Source: Cupriavidus sp.
Lineage (GTDB): Bacteria; Pseudomonadota; Gammaproteobacteria; Burkholderiales; Burkholderiaceae
Length of the DNA: 64,000 bases
Assembly (NCBI GenBank): GCA_031180665.1
Contig: JAPSLP010000005.1
Location: forward strand, 1-64,000
Direction of reading: 5' to 3'
A program made the translations under genes and the position numbers. Position 1 is the first letter of the stretch, and each line of letters opens with the position of its first letter. The notes under the pieces were generated by a model, which was not told the DNA's origin, ran no database searches, and worked only from the letters and a program-made list of their open reading frames with translations. Shown piece after piece: positions 1-10,301 of the stretch.

Positions 1-260
1 ACCGCCGCCCTGCATACGACACGGGCGGCGGCAAGACCGCGCTGCCCGCATCACATCCGGCTTATTGTACTTGAACAAATTACCAGGAGATACGGTGGAA
101 AACCGGACCGGATATTCGGTGTTTCACCGAGCCGCGCGCGCCGCGTATCGCCGTGCAGCCGCGGCGCCGTATCACCCGGTCGGGTGTCGCTGCGCGCCAG
201 GCAGCTCGCCTGCATGGCGGGAGGCGAAGCCCGGAGCGGGCCTCGGCCAGGCTCCGATCA
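1..260. other. Intergenic stretch, no gene recognised
   Basis: I see no convincing coding sequence here. The only open frame starts at 65, lacks a plausible product and overlaps the end of the CobW gene. On the minus strand the hexamer TACAAT (positions 69 to 64) could be a -10 box for a gene lying to the left of the window, but no good -35 box is present at the expected spacing. In related genomes dksA sits near this locus, which would fit a leftward promoter; that is inference. Confidence 0.3.
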
Positions 261-1394
261 TCAGGCGAGGCAGTTGGCCAGGCCTTTCAGAATGGCATCC
301 TTGGGCAAATCGACGCCGATGAACACCATCTTGGTGCTCGGCGTTTCGTCCTCCCATTTACCGCCGATGTCGCTGCCCATCAGCTGGTGTACGCCCTGGA
401 ATACCACCTTGCGGTCCACGCCTTCCATATAGAGCACGCCCTTGTAGCGCAGCAGCTTCTCGCCGTAGACGGTCAGGATCCCAGACAGGAATTCCTCCAG
501 CTTGCCGTAGTGGAAGGGCTTGTCGCTGCGGAAGACGAACGAGCCGATGCGGTCGGTGTGGTGGTGGTGATGGTGGTGGTTGTGGCCGTGACCGTGGTGG
601 TGAACGTGATCGTGATCGTGGTCATGGTCATGGTCATGGTCATGGTCATGGTCATGGTCATGGTCATGGTCATGGCCGCAGTCGGCGCCGCAGTGCTCGC
701 CATGCTCGTGGTCATGGTCGTGGTCGTGTTCCTCGGCGCGCAGGAAGTCCGGGTCGATCTCCAGCTTGGCGTTCAGGTTGAAGCCGCGCAGGTCGAAGAT
801 CGAGTCGATCGGCGCCTCGCCGAAATGCGCGGTGCCGATCGGCGCGCGCGGGTTCATCTGCAGCACGCGATGGCGCAGGTCCGCCAGCTCGTCGGCCGAC
901 ACCAGGTCGGACTTGGTGATGAAGATCGCATCGGCGAAGCCGACCTGGCGCTGCGCCTCTTCCTGCTTGTCCAGCTGCTGGTTGCCGTGCTTGGCATCGA
1001 CCAGCGTGACCACCGCATCGAGCAGATAGCGCGAGGCGATCTCGTCGTCCATGAAGAAGGTCTGCGCGACCGGCCCGGGGTTGGCCACGCCCGTGGTCTC
1101 GATCACGACCCGGTCGAAATCGATCTCGCCGGCGTCGCGGCGGCCGATCAGATCCGACAGCGCCTGCACCAGGTCGCCGCGGATCGTGCAGCAGATGCAG
1201 CCGTTGCTCATCTGCACGATCTGTTCGCGGCCGTCCTGCACCAGGATCTCGTTGTCGATGTTCTCCTCGCCGAACTCGTTTTCGATGACGGCGATCTTCA
1301 TGCCGTGCTGTTCGTTGAGGATGCGCTTGAGCAGCGTGGTTTTGCCGCTGCCGAGAAAGCCCGTCAGGATCGTGACCGGGATCAGTTTGGACAT
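261..1394 (-). CDS. CobW/COG0523-family G3E GTPase, His-rich metallochaperone
   Basis: This 377-aa protein belongs to the G3E P-loop GTPases (CobW/YjiA/ZigA, COG0523), cytosolic proteins thought to insert or traffic metals, often zinc. Visible motifs are the Walker A loop GFLGSGKT (residues 12-19), the family metal motif CICC (66-69), ETTG (99-102) and TKSD (160-163) for guanine recognition. Residues about 223-279 form a His/Asp run, mostly HD dipeptides followed by a poly-His block, with two cysteines (C235, C240) just before it; this is a likely metal-binding linker between the GTPase and the C-terminal domain. The start overlaps the end of the upstream Fur-family gene by 13 bp, so the two are co-transcribed. 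Pairing with a Zur-like regulator supports a zinc role (inference). Confidence 0.9.
   Translation of the reverse strand: MSKLIPVTILTGFLGSGKTTLLKRILNEQHGMKIAVIENEFGEENIDNEILVQDGREQIVQMSNGCICCTIRGDLVQALSDLIGRRDAGEIDFDRVVIETTGVANPGPVAQTFFMDDEIASRYLLDAVVTLVDAKHGNQQLDKQEEAQRQVGFADAIFITKSDLVSADELADLRHRVLQMNPRAPIGTAHFGEAPIDSIFDLRGFNLNAKLEIDPDFLRAEEHDHDHDHEHGEHCGADCGHDHDHDHDHDHDHDHDHDHDHDHVHHHGHGHNHHHHHHHTDRIGSFVFRSDKPFHYGKLEEFLSGILTVYGEKLLRYKGVLYMEGVDRKVVFQGVHQLMGSDIGGKWEDETPSTKMVFIGVDLPKDAILKGLANCLA
620..673 (-). repeat. Hexanucleotide tandem repeat (9 x 6 bp) inside the CobW gene
   Basis: Nine consecutive copies of GGTCAT (plus-strand reading) lie inside the CobW-type gene and encode the His-Asp run. 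Less perfect copies continue on both sides. Because the unit is 6 bp, slippage would lengthen or shorten the metal-binding linker by two residues without breaking the frame. Confidence 0.95.
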
Positions 1395-1927
1395 GTTGGT
1401 TCTCCGGGATGGGGGGAAGCGTCAGCGGCACCGTTGGCGGGCGCGTCGGCCACGGTGCGCGCGCCGCATTCGGCGCAGATGCCGTTGACGGTCAATTCGA
1501 CGTGTTCGACCGCGAAGCCGCTCGGCACGCGCGGCGCGGCTTGCCGCGGCGGTGCGCTTTCGGCGTCGAGGCAGAAGGTGCGGTCGCACCGGCTGCAATG
1601 GAAATGGCTGTGCCGGCGATGGACCTCGGCGCGCGCCGCCTCGTGCTCGATCAGGCTGAAGCGGAACACGCGGTCGTTGCCGGCGCGCTTTTGCGCCAGC
1701 CCCTGCTCGACCAGCCAGTCCAGCACCCGATAGACGGTGACGCGGTCGATCGCCTCGGCGCCGCCCCGAAGACGGTCGATCACGGCCTGGTGCGTCAGCG
1801 GGATGTCGCTGCCGATCAGGCACGCCAGGATGCAGACGCGCGGTTGCGTGACGCGCGCACCCAGCGCCCGGAGGCGTTCCTGTGCCGCATCGACGGCGGC
1901 CGGCAGGCTGGGAGTGGGCGAAGACAT
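1382..1927 (-). CDS. zur: Fur-family transcriptional regulator, probably Zur-like
   Basis: A 181-aa Fur-superfamily repressor. The N-terminal winged helix (about residues 15-90, including the TVYRVLDWL recognition segment) is followed by a dimerisation domain with His-rich RRHSHFHC and two CxxC pairs (CSRC and CAEC), the usual structural zinc site. It is the promoter-proximal gene of a two-gene unit with the CobW-type GTPase and overlaps it by 13 bp. Fur proteins paired with COG0523 GTPases are commonly zinc regulators, so Zur is the best guess, but Fur or PerR specificity cannot be excluded from sequence. There is no visible Shine-Dalgarno before the ATG; the putative -10 box lies only 7 bp upstream, so the mRNA could be leaderless. 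Confidence 0.8.
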   Translation of the reverse strand: MSSPTPSLPAAVDAAQERLRALGARVTQPRVCILACLIGSDIPLTHQAVIDRLRGGAEAIDRVTVYRVLDWLVEQGLAQKRAGNDRVFRFSLIEHEAARAEVHRRHSHFHCSRCDRTFCLDAESAPPRQAAPRVPSGFAVEHVELTVNGICAECGARTVADAPANGAADASPHPGEPTCPN

Positions 1928-1933
1928 GGGGGC

Positions 1934-1972
1934 GATTTAACCATAGTGCCCACGGAGATGCAATTCAGTTGC
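1934..1972 (-). promoter_or_regulatory. Candidate promoter and operator of the zur-cobW unit
   Basis: Read on the minus strand, TTGCAT, a 17-bp spacer and TTAAAT form a plausible sigma-70 promoter whose -10 ends 7 bp before the start codon of the Fur-family gene. The inverted repeat GCAA-N5-TTGC at 1960-1972 overlaps the -35 box, where a repressor would block RNA polymerase. It does not closely match the published enterobacterial Zur box, so this is only a candidate autoregulatory site. Confidence 0.35.
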
Positions 1973-2156
1973 GACAACGAGCCACCCGGGAGCCCCATGG
2001 CGTCCGCGCGCGCAGACCGCCGTGCCCCTGTAGTTTTGACAACGCTGCCGGCGCCGCAGCGGGAAATATGGGAAGCGCCAGCCCGCCTTCCATGGCCGGC
2101 GCGCGGGCATGCGCCGTGCTCTGCCCCATCGTTTCCACACGGGAGTGCCCCACGCC

Positions 2157-4346
<2,190 letters not shown>

Positions 4347-4406
4347 CATCGATCCGGGGCCGATCCGGGGCGCCGACGTGCGACCCGCTTCGGCTCCGCG
4401 TCGGCC

Positions 4407-4494
4407 GCGATTTGGTTCTGATTCGGTTCTGATTCGGCCCTGATTCGGCCCTGATTCGGCCCTGATTCGGCCCCGCTTCGGCCCGGGTATTTCC
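4407..4494 (+). repeat. 11-bp tandem repeat array downstream of glgX
   Basis: About eight units of 11 bp follow glgX. Positions 4418-4483 hold six near-identical units of CTGATTCGGCC (the first ends in TT), flanked by one degenerate unit on each side. The array ends about 137 bp before the next start codon. The period is close to one DNA helical turn. No coding function is supported. Confidence 0.9.
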
Positions 4495-4630
4495 TGATAT
4501 TTCAGGTAAGTCGCCGTTGATAGCATGGCGGCTCCAAGCCGCGGCCTCCGGTGAGGTGGCCCACGCCGCCACGATGGCTGGGCGGCATGGCAGTCTGCAC
4601 GACGGGAAGTCGGGGAAATCAGGAGAAATA

Positions 4631-5617
4631 ATGAAACACGTTGCAAAAACCGTGGCCGCCGCTCTCGCGGCCGCCGCACTGGGTCTGCCTGGCGTGGTAC
4701 AGGCGCAGGATTACCCCGGCAGCCGGCCGGTCTCGGCCGTGGTGCCGTTCGCCGCGGGCGGCCCGACCGACAAGGTGGCGCGCGAGCTGGCGCAGGTCAT
4801 GACCAAGCACCTGGGCGCGACCATCGTGATCGAGAACCTCGGCGGCGCCGGCGGCACGATCGGCGCGAAGAAGGTGGCCCAGGCAAAGAACGATGGCCAC
4901 ACCGTGCTGATCCACCATATCGGCATGTCGACCGCACCGGCGCTGTACCGCAACCTGGGCTTCGATCCGCTCAAGGACTTCGAGTACATCGGCGAAATCG
5001 CCGACGTGCCGATGGTGCTGGTCGGCAACAAGAACCTGCCGCCGAACACGCTGAAGGACCTGCTGCCCTACATCAAGGCCAACGCCAGCAAGCTCTCGCT
5101 CGCCAACGCCGGCATCGGCTCGGCCTCCCACCTGTGCGGCCTGCTGTTCCAGAGCGCGATCCAGACAGAGCTGACCACGGTTCCCTACAAGGGCACCGCG
5201 CCGGCGCTGACCGACATCCTGGGCGGCCAGGTCAACCTGATGTGCGACCAGACCACCAATATCGCCGGCCAGCTCAAGGCCAATGCGCTCAAGCCCTATG
5301 CCGCGATGCAGCCGCGCCGCGTCGAGGCGTTCAAGGACATCCCGACCGCGGCCGAGCAGGGCCTGTCGAACATCGAGGTCAAGATCTGGCACGCGATGTA
5401 CGCACCCAAGGGCACGCCCCAGCCGGTGATCGAGAAGCTGTCGGCGGCACTGCAGAAGTCGGTGACCGATCCGGGCTTCCGCGCCAAGATGGCCGAACTG
5501 GGCGCCGAAGCGGTACCGGCCCAGCGCGCCACGCCGGAGTCGCTGAAGACCTTCCTCGGCAACGAAATCAACAAGTGGACCCCGGTCATTCGCAAGGCCG
5601 GCGTCTATGCGGACTGA
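4631..5617 (+). CDS. Bug-family periplasmic substrate-binding protein (TctC-like)
   Basis: A 328-aa extracytoplasmic solute receptor of the Bug/TctC family, which binds small carboxylates in the periplasm for tripartite tricarboxylate transporters and is greatly expanded in Burkholderiales. The N-terminus is a clear signal peptide (MKHVAKTVAAALAAAALGL, cleavage after VQA). The mature part begins YPGSRPVSAVVPFAAGG, the family hallmark, and has the later PYKGTAPALTDILGGQV signature. The ATG at 4631 is preceded by AGGAG at 4621-4625. No TctA/TctB membrane subunits are nearby, which is usual for orphan Bug genes. The ligand cannot be predicted. A strong terminator follows. Confidence 0.92.
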   Translation: MKHVAKTVAAALAAAALGLPGVVQAQDYPGSRPVSAVVPFAAGGPTDKVARELAQVMTKHLGATIVIENLGGAGGTIGAKKVAQAKNDGHTVLIHHIGMSTAPALYRNLGFDPLKDFEYIGEIADVPMVLVGNKNLPPNTLKDLLPYIKANASKLSLANAGIGSASHLCGLLFQSAIQTELTTVPYKGTAPALTDILGGQVNLMCDQTTNIAGQLKANALKPYAAMQPRRVEAFKDIPTAAEQGLSNIEVKIWHAMYAPKGTPQPVIEKLSAALQKSVTDPGFRAKMAELGAEAVPAQRATPESLKTFLGNEINKWTPVIRKAGVYAD

Positions 5618-5686
5618 GTCGAGGCGACGCTGAACGTGTCGCCGCCGCTGCGTTCGCGCAGCGCGGCGCACGGTGCGGCATCCGAG

Positions 5687-5712
5687 GCCACGCGGTAACG
5701 CGTGGCTTTTTT
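5687..5712 (+). terminator. Rho-independent terminator after the Bug gene
   Basis: GCCACGCG (5687-5694), loop GTAA, and CGCGTGGC (5699-5706) form a perfect 8-bp stem followed directly by six T residues. It ends the Bug-receptor transcript. Confidence 0.92.
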
Positions 5713-5846
5713 GTTTTCTGCATGGTGGAAAGCTGCCCGCCTGGGTGGTACGGCCCCGGGCACGGGGAGCATGGCGGTCTATATTGGGGAGACGCGGGCG
5801 GAGTTCGGGCGGTGAATACGCCTCGCGGGCACCGTCGGCGGCCGCT

Positions 5847-5874
5847 CTTGAATTCCGTCGGGCCGTCGCCAAGT
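5847..5874 (+). promoter_or_regulatory. Candidate sigma-32 heat-shock promoter of hslVU
   Basis: CTTGAA at 5847-5852, a 14-bp spacer and CGCCAAGT at 5867-5874 match the heat-shock consensus CTTGAA-N13-15-CCCCATNT well in the -35 and in 5 of 8 bases in the -10. Transcription would start about 20 bp before the hslV ATG. hslVU is a classical sigma-32 operon, which supports the call. Confidence 0.5.
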
Positions 5875-5903
5875 AGCTGCCTGAACCCAACTCAGAAGCC
5901 ACC

Positions 5904-6440
5904 ATGGAACAGTATCACGGCACTACCATCGTCAGCGTCCGGCGCGGCAACCAGGTCGCCCTGGGCGGTGACGGCCAGGTCACTCTCGGCAATATCGTGA
6001 TGAAGGGCACCGCACGCAAGGTGCGCCGCATCTACAACGGCAAGGTCCTGGTGGGCTTCGCCGGCAGCACCGCCGATGCGTTCTCGCTGCTGGACCGCTT
6101 CGAGGCCAAGCTGGAGAAGTACCAGGGCAATCTGACGCGCGCCGCGGTCGATCTGGCCAAGGACTGGCGTTCCGATCGGGCGCTGCGCCGGCTCGAGGCA
6201 ATGCTGATCACCGCCGACCGCGACACCACGCTGGTGATCACCGGCAACGGCGACGTGCTCGATCCCGAAGGCGGCATCGCGGCGATCGGTTCGGGCGGCG
6301 CCTATGCGCAATCGGCCGCCAAGGCGCTGGTCGAGAACACCGAGCTCTCGCCCAAGGACGTGGTCGAGAAATCGCTGCGCATCGCTGGCGAGCTCTGCAT
6401 CTACACCAATACCAATTTCGTCATCGAGACGCTCGAGTAA
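5904..6440 (+). CDS. hslV: ATP-dependent protease peptidase subunit HslV
   Basis: The 178-aa proteolytic subunit of the cytosolic HslUV (ClpYQ) protease, a dodecameric threonine peptidase related to proteasome beta subunits. The precursor starts MEQYHG and is processed so that T7 (TTIVSVRRG) becomes the N-terminal nucleophile. The family segments [10 protein letters not shown] and [11 protein letters not shown] are present and the length is standard. It is the first gene of hslVU, with 116 bp to hslU and no terminator between. It degrades misfolded and regulatory proteins under heat stress. Confidence 0.97.
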   Translation: MEQYHGTTIVSVRRGNQVALGGDGQVTLGNIVMKGTARKVRRIYNGKVLVGFAGSTADAFSLLDRFEAKLEKYQGNLTRAAVDLAKDWRSDRALRRLEAMLITADRDTTLVITGNGDVLDPEGGIAAIGSGGAYAQSAAKALVENTELSPKDVVEKSLRIAGELCIYTNTNFVIETLE

Positions 6441-6556
6441 GCGTCCGCATCACGCTTCCCGCACGTGACGCCGGCCCGGCGCACCACCGCGCGGCAGTGC
6501 GCGGCGGCGACGCCCCGACCGGCCTTCATTGAACGGATACCCGGATACCGAGACCC

Positions 6557-7888
<1,332 letters not shown>

Positions 7889-7925
7889 GCCGGGCCACGC
7901 GAGCCTGAAAGCTCGCGTCGCGAAG

Positions 7926-7961
7926 TGCGCCTTCTCAGCGATGAGAAGGCGCATTTTTTTT
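7926..7961 (+). terminator. Rho-independent terminator of hslVU
   Basis: An 11-bp perfect stem (TGCGCCTTCTC at 7926-7936 with GAGAAGGCGCA at 7943-7953), a 6-nt loop and eight T residues. A second small inverted repeat (GCGAGC/GCTCGC) lies just before it. Confidence 0.95.
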
Positions 7962-8144
7962 CGCCCTGTCGCGCGGCGGTGACGTGTCGTGCGCATGTGG
8001 GAATCGTCTTACTCGCCTTTCGGAAGCCCCCGCCTGCTTGCAAAAGCGCACGCCACATAACCTTCATATACGACGAGACAGCAAGGCGGACGCCAGCGTC
8101 GGTCCTTGCGAGCTCTAACCGATCGACAACGACAGGAGCGCGAC

Positions 8145-8729
8145 ATGATGAAGAAATGGCTGTCTGCTGCAGTGTGTTCGATGATGGTTGCCGCACCGGC
8201 AGGGTTTGCGCTGGCGCAGAGCGCGCCGTCCGGTGCCCGTGCCGACTATGACGCCGCCGTCTCGCGGGCCGACGCCGACTACAAGAATGCGAAGACCCGT
8301 TGTGACGCCATGAAGGACAACGCCGAAGACGTCTGCGAGGCCGAGGCCAAGCGCGATCGCGACGTGGCCAAGGCCGAGGCCGAAGCGCGCCGCGATGGCA
8401 CCGAGGCCGCCCGCGCCAAGGTCCTGAAGGTCAAGGCCGACCGCGAGTACGACGTCGCGAAGGAGCGCTGCGACGACAAGAAGGGCAACGACAAGGATGT
8501 CTGTGTGAAGGAAGCCAAGACCGCGCATGAGAAGGCGCTGGGCGAGGCCAAGACGACCCGCGCGGCGGCCGGCGGCGGTGCGCGCACCGATGTGGCCGAG
8601 GCGCGCCGCGAGGCTCGCAAGGACACCGGCGACGCAGCCTACAAGGCGGACAAGGAGAAGTGCGACGCGATGTCGGGCGATGCCAAGGACCGCTGCGAGG
8701 CCGACGTCAAGGCGAAGTACAACCGTTGA
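8145..8729 (+). CDS. Exported Ala/Lys-rich protein with repeated paired-cysteine modules
   Basis: A 194-aa protein of unknown function. It has a signal peptide (MMKKWLSAAVCSMMVAAPAG, cleavage near ALA-QS), so it is probably periplasmic. The mature part is charged, Ala-rich and predicted helical, and is built from three degenerate modules of about 45-55 residues. Each starts with an A/Y-x-Y-D/K-like segment and contains a C-x9-12-C pair (about TRCDAMKDNAEDVC, ERCDDKKGNDKDVC, EKCDAMSGDAKDRC), so each module could form one disulfide. AGGAG lies 6 bp before the ATG. Similar proteins occur widely in Burkholderiales as hypothetical proteins. It precedes a CsbD stress gene, which suggests an envelope-stress role (inference). 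Confidence 0.82.
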   Translation: MMKKWLSAAVCSMMVAAPAGFALAQSAPSGARADYDAAVSRADADYKNAKTRCDAMKDNAEDVCEAEAKRDRDVAKAEAEARRDGTEAARAKVLKVKADREYDVAKERCDDKKGNDKDVCVKEAKTAHEKALGEAKTTRAAAGGGARTDVAEARREARKDTGDAAYKADKEKCDAMSGDAKDRCEADVKAKYNR

Positions 8730-8735
8730 TGGATG

Positions 8736-8760
8736 GCCGGCCGCGGCGGACGCGGCCGGC
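8736..8760 (+). terminator. GC-rich hairpin between two stress genes, no T tract
   Basis: A 10-bp perfect stem (GCCGGCCGCG/CGCGGCCGGC, loop GCGGA) directly follows the stop codon of the Cys-repeat protein. Without a T run it may be an mRNA 3'-stabilising hairpin or a weak terminator that lowers csbD expression. Confidence 0.5.
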
Positions 8761-8822
8761 TGCATCCCGTCGCCTCAGGCGACGGACCCCGCAAACGTGT
8801 CGACGATATTGAGGAGCAGATC

Positions 8823-9026
8823 ATGAACTGGGACCAGATCGAAGGGAAATGGGAGCAGGCCAAGGGCAAGGTCAAGGAGAAGTGGGGCCAGCTCACCGAT
8901 GACGATCTCACGCAGATCAATGGCAAGCGCGATCAGCTGGCCGGCAAGATCCAGGAGCGCTACGGCTACACCAAGGAGCGCGCCGAGGAGGAAATGCGCG
9001 AGTGGGAGCGCGACACGCGGTGGTGA
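8823..9026 (+). CDS. CsbD-family stress-response protein
   Basis: A 67-aa hydrophilic, helical protein of the CsbD/YjbJ family. It begins with the hallmark MNWDQIEGKWEQAKGKVKEK and ends with the family pattern GYTKERAEEE. Such proteins are highly induced by general stress and entry to stationary phase, but their biochemical role is unknown. GAGGAG lies 6 bp before the ATG. It follows the exported Cys-repeat gene in the same direction at 93 bp. Confidence 0.92.
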   Translation: MNWDQIEGKWEQAKGKVKEKWGQLTDDDLTQINGKRDQLAGKIQERYGYTKERAEEEMREWERDTRW

Positions 9027-9159
9027 CATCCGGCCGGTGACATCCGTTGACGGCAGGTAAGCCAGGTAAGCGATGGTAAGCAGGCTGGCACGGCTGCCGC
9101 GACGATGAGAAGCTTGCGCCTCGTTGGGCTACAGATTGGCCGTAAGCAGGAGGTCCGAA

Positions 9160-9468
9160 ATGAAGCATATCGGTTTGATGTCGGCAGGCGTATTGGCCGG
9201 GCTGGCCGCGGCGACAGCGTTCCTGTGCGCGGTGCCGGACCGCAGCGACGCGACGCGCCTCGATGCGGCTGCAGGCGCGGGCAAGGTCCAGGTGTCGCAT
9301 GCGGTGTTCGTCAGCGAGTCGGCCGAGTACGGCGCACGCTCGAACCGGCATGCCTTCGACGCGCTGCGGGTCCTCACGACAGGTGGTAGCGGCGCCGGCG
9401 GCACGACAAATCGGGCCGCCGACAGCGGCGACGAGCTCGGTTGGGATTACGTGCAACTGCGCCTGTGA
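9160..9468 (+). CDS. Small exported hypothetical protein
   Basis: A 102-aa protein of unknown function. The N-terminus (MKHIGLMSAGVLAGLAAATAF) looks like a signal peptide or membrane anchor. The rest is low in recognisable motifs and contains a Gly/Thr-rich stretch near residues 75-85. A perfect AGGAGG Shine-Dalgarno at 9148-9153 supports the ATG at 9160. Nothing in the sequence gives a function. Confidence 0.65.
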   Translation: MKHIGLMSAGVLAGLAAATAFLCAVPDRSDATRLDAAAGAGKVQVSHAVFVSESAEYGARSNRHAFDALRVLTTGGSGAGGTTNRAADSGDELGWDYVQLRL

Positions 9469-9499
9469 ACCGGCGCGCGGCGATTTGACATCACCTGCT

Positions 9500-9568
9500 G
9501 CCGTTCCCGCGAAAGCGGCAATCCAGCGTCTTTGGAAGCCACTGGGTCCCCGCTGTCACGGGGACCAC
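9500..9568. repeat. Palindromic interspersed repeat, family 1, copy A
   Basis: One of five copies in this window of a roughly 70-bp intergenic element. It has two arms, each a small palindrome (CCCGC-GAAAGC-GG type and GTCCCCG...CGGGGAC), separated by a short GC-rich core with CAGCG. This copy lies after the small exported protein and before the convergent regA terminator. Confidence 0.75.
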
Positions 9569-9602
9569 AGGTTTGTCGGCAAAACAGGTTTGCCGGCAAA
9601 TC

Positions 9603-9628
9603 AAGGGCCTGCCAATGCAGGCCCTTTT
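9603..9628. terminator. Bidirectional terminator between convergent genes
   Basis: AAGGGCCTGC (9603-9612), loop CAAT and GCAGGCCCTT (9617-9626), followed by TT on the plus strand. It sits between the rightward small exported gene and the leftward regA, so it probably serves both strands. Confidence 0.75.
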
Positions 9629-9677
9629 CGCGTCCGCGCGACACATCGCGCAGCAGCCGGCGTCACCGATCGATGCC

Positions 9678-10301
9678 CTAGCGCGAGACCGGCCGCTTGG
9701 CGAGCTTGCGTTGCAGCGTACGCCGATGCATGTTCAGCGCGCGCGCGGTCGCCGAGATGTTGCCGCCGTGTTCCGCCAGTACGCGCTGGATATGCTCCCA
9801 CTCCAGCCGCGGCACCGACAACGGCAGCGGATCCTCCAGCGCGGCCTCGGCAACCTCTTCCGAGATGCCCGAGTTGAGCGCGGCGAGAATCGAATCGACA
9901 TTGGCGGGCTTGGCCAGATATTCGTCCGCGCCCTGTTTGACCGCCGCCACCGCGGTGGCGATGCTGGCGTAACCGGTCAGCACCAGGATGCGCGAGCGCG
10001 GCAGCATCGCGCGCAGCGGCGCCACCAGCTGCAGTCCCGAGTCCGCCGGCGCGGTCACGCCGGCCGCCGGCCCGGCGGCCAGATGCAGGTCCAGCGTGAC
10101 ATAGCGGAATGCACGCTTCCCGGCCAGGGCCAGCGCCTGCTGGCGGTTGTGCGCGACCTCGACCGCGAAGCCGCGGCGCGACAGCGCGCGTGCGAGCGTG
10201 TCCGAGAACACCGGGTCGTCGTCGATCACCAGGAACGGCGCGCCGGTGTCGTTATCGGAAGGAACCGCAGGGGAACGGGAAGCGCTCGACGGTAGCGTCA
10301 T
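9678..10301 (-). CDS. regA: Response regulator of the RegA/PrrA/ActR family
   Basis: A 207-aa response regulator. Residues 20-135 form the receiver with acidic residues D27-D29, phospho-acceptor D71, T109 and K131. The C-terminus is a Fis-type helix-turn-helix with the segment NISATARALNMHRRTLQRKL, nearly the family signature of RegA/PrrA/RoxR redox regulators. An extra Ala/Gly/Pro-rich stretch of about 11 residues (about 75-87) follows the phospho-acceptor, unlike the short DLKLPD-type loop normally seen. The start ATG overlaps the TGA of the sensor kinase gene (ATGA), so the two are translationally coupled. The pair controls redox-responsive metabolism in relatives; targets here are unknown. 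Confidence 0.9.
   Translation of the reverse strand: MTLPSSASRSPAVPSDNDTGAPFLVIDDDPVFSDTLARALSRRGFAVEVAHNRQQALALAGKRAFRYVTLDLHLAAGPAAGVTAPADSGLQLVAPLRAMLPRSRILVLTGYASIATAVAAVKQGADEYLAKPANVDSILAALNSGISEEVAEAALEDPLPLSVPRLEWEHIQRVLAEHGGNISATARALNMHRRTLQRKLAKRPVSR

Noticed and set aside
65..322. An 85-aa frame at the left end
   Set aside because: No Shine-Dalgarno, no recognisable product and overlap with the CobW stop region.
4407..4494. CRISPR array
   Set aside because: Units are contiguous 11-bp repeats without spacers, and there are no cas genes.
8736..8760. Intrinsic terminator with T tract
   Set aside because: Strong stem but no T run; kept only as a hairpin.
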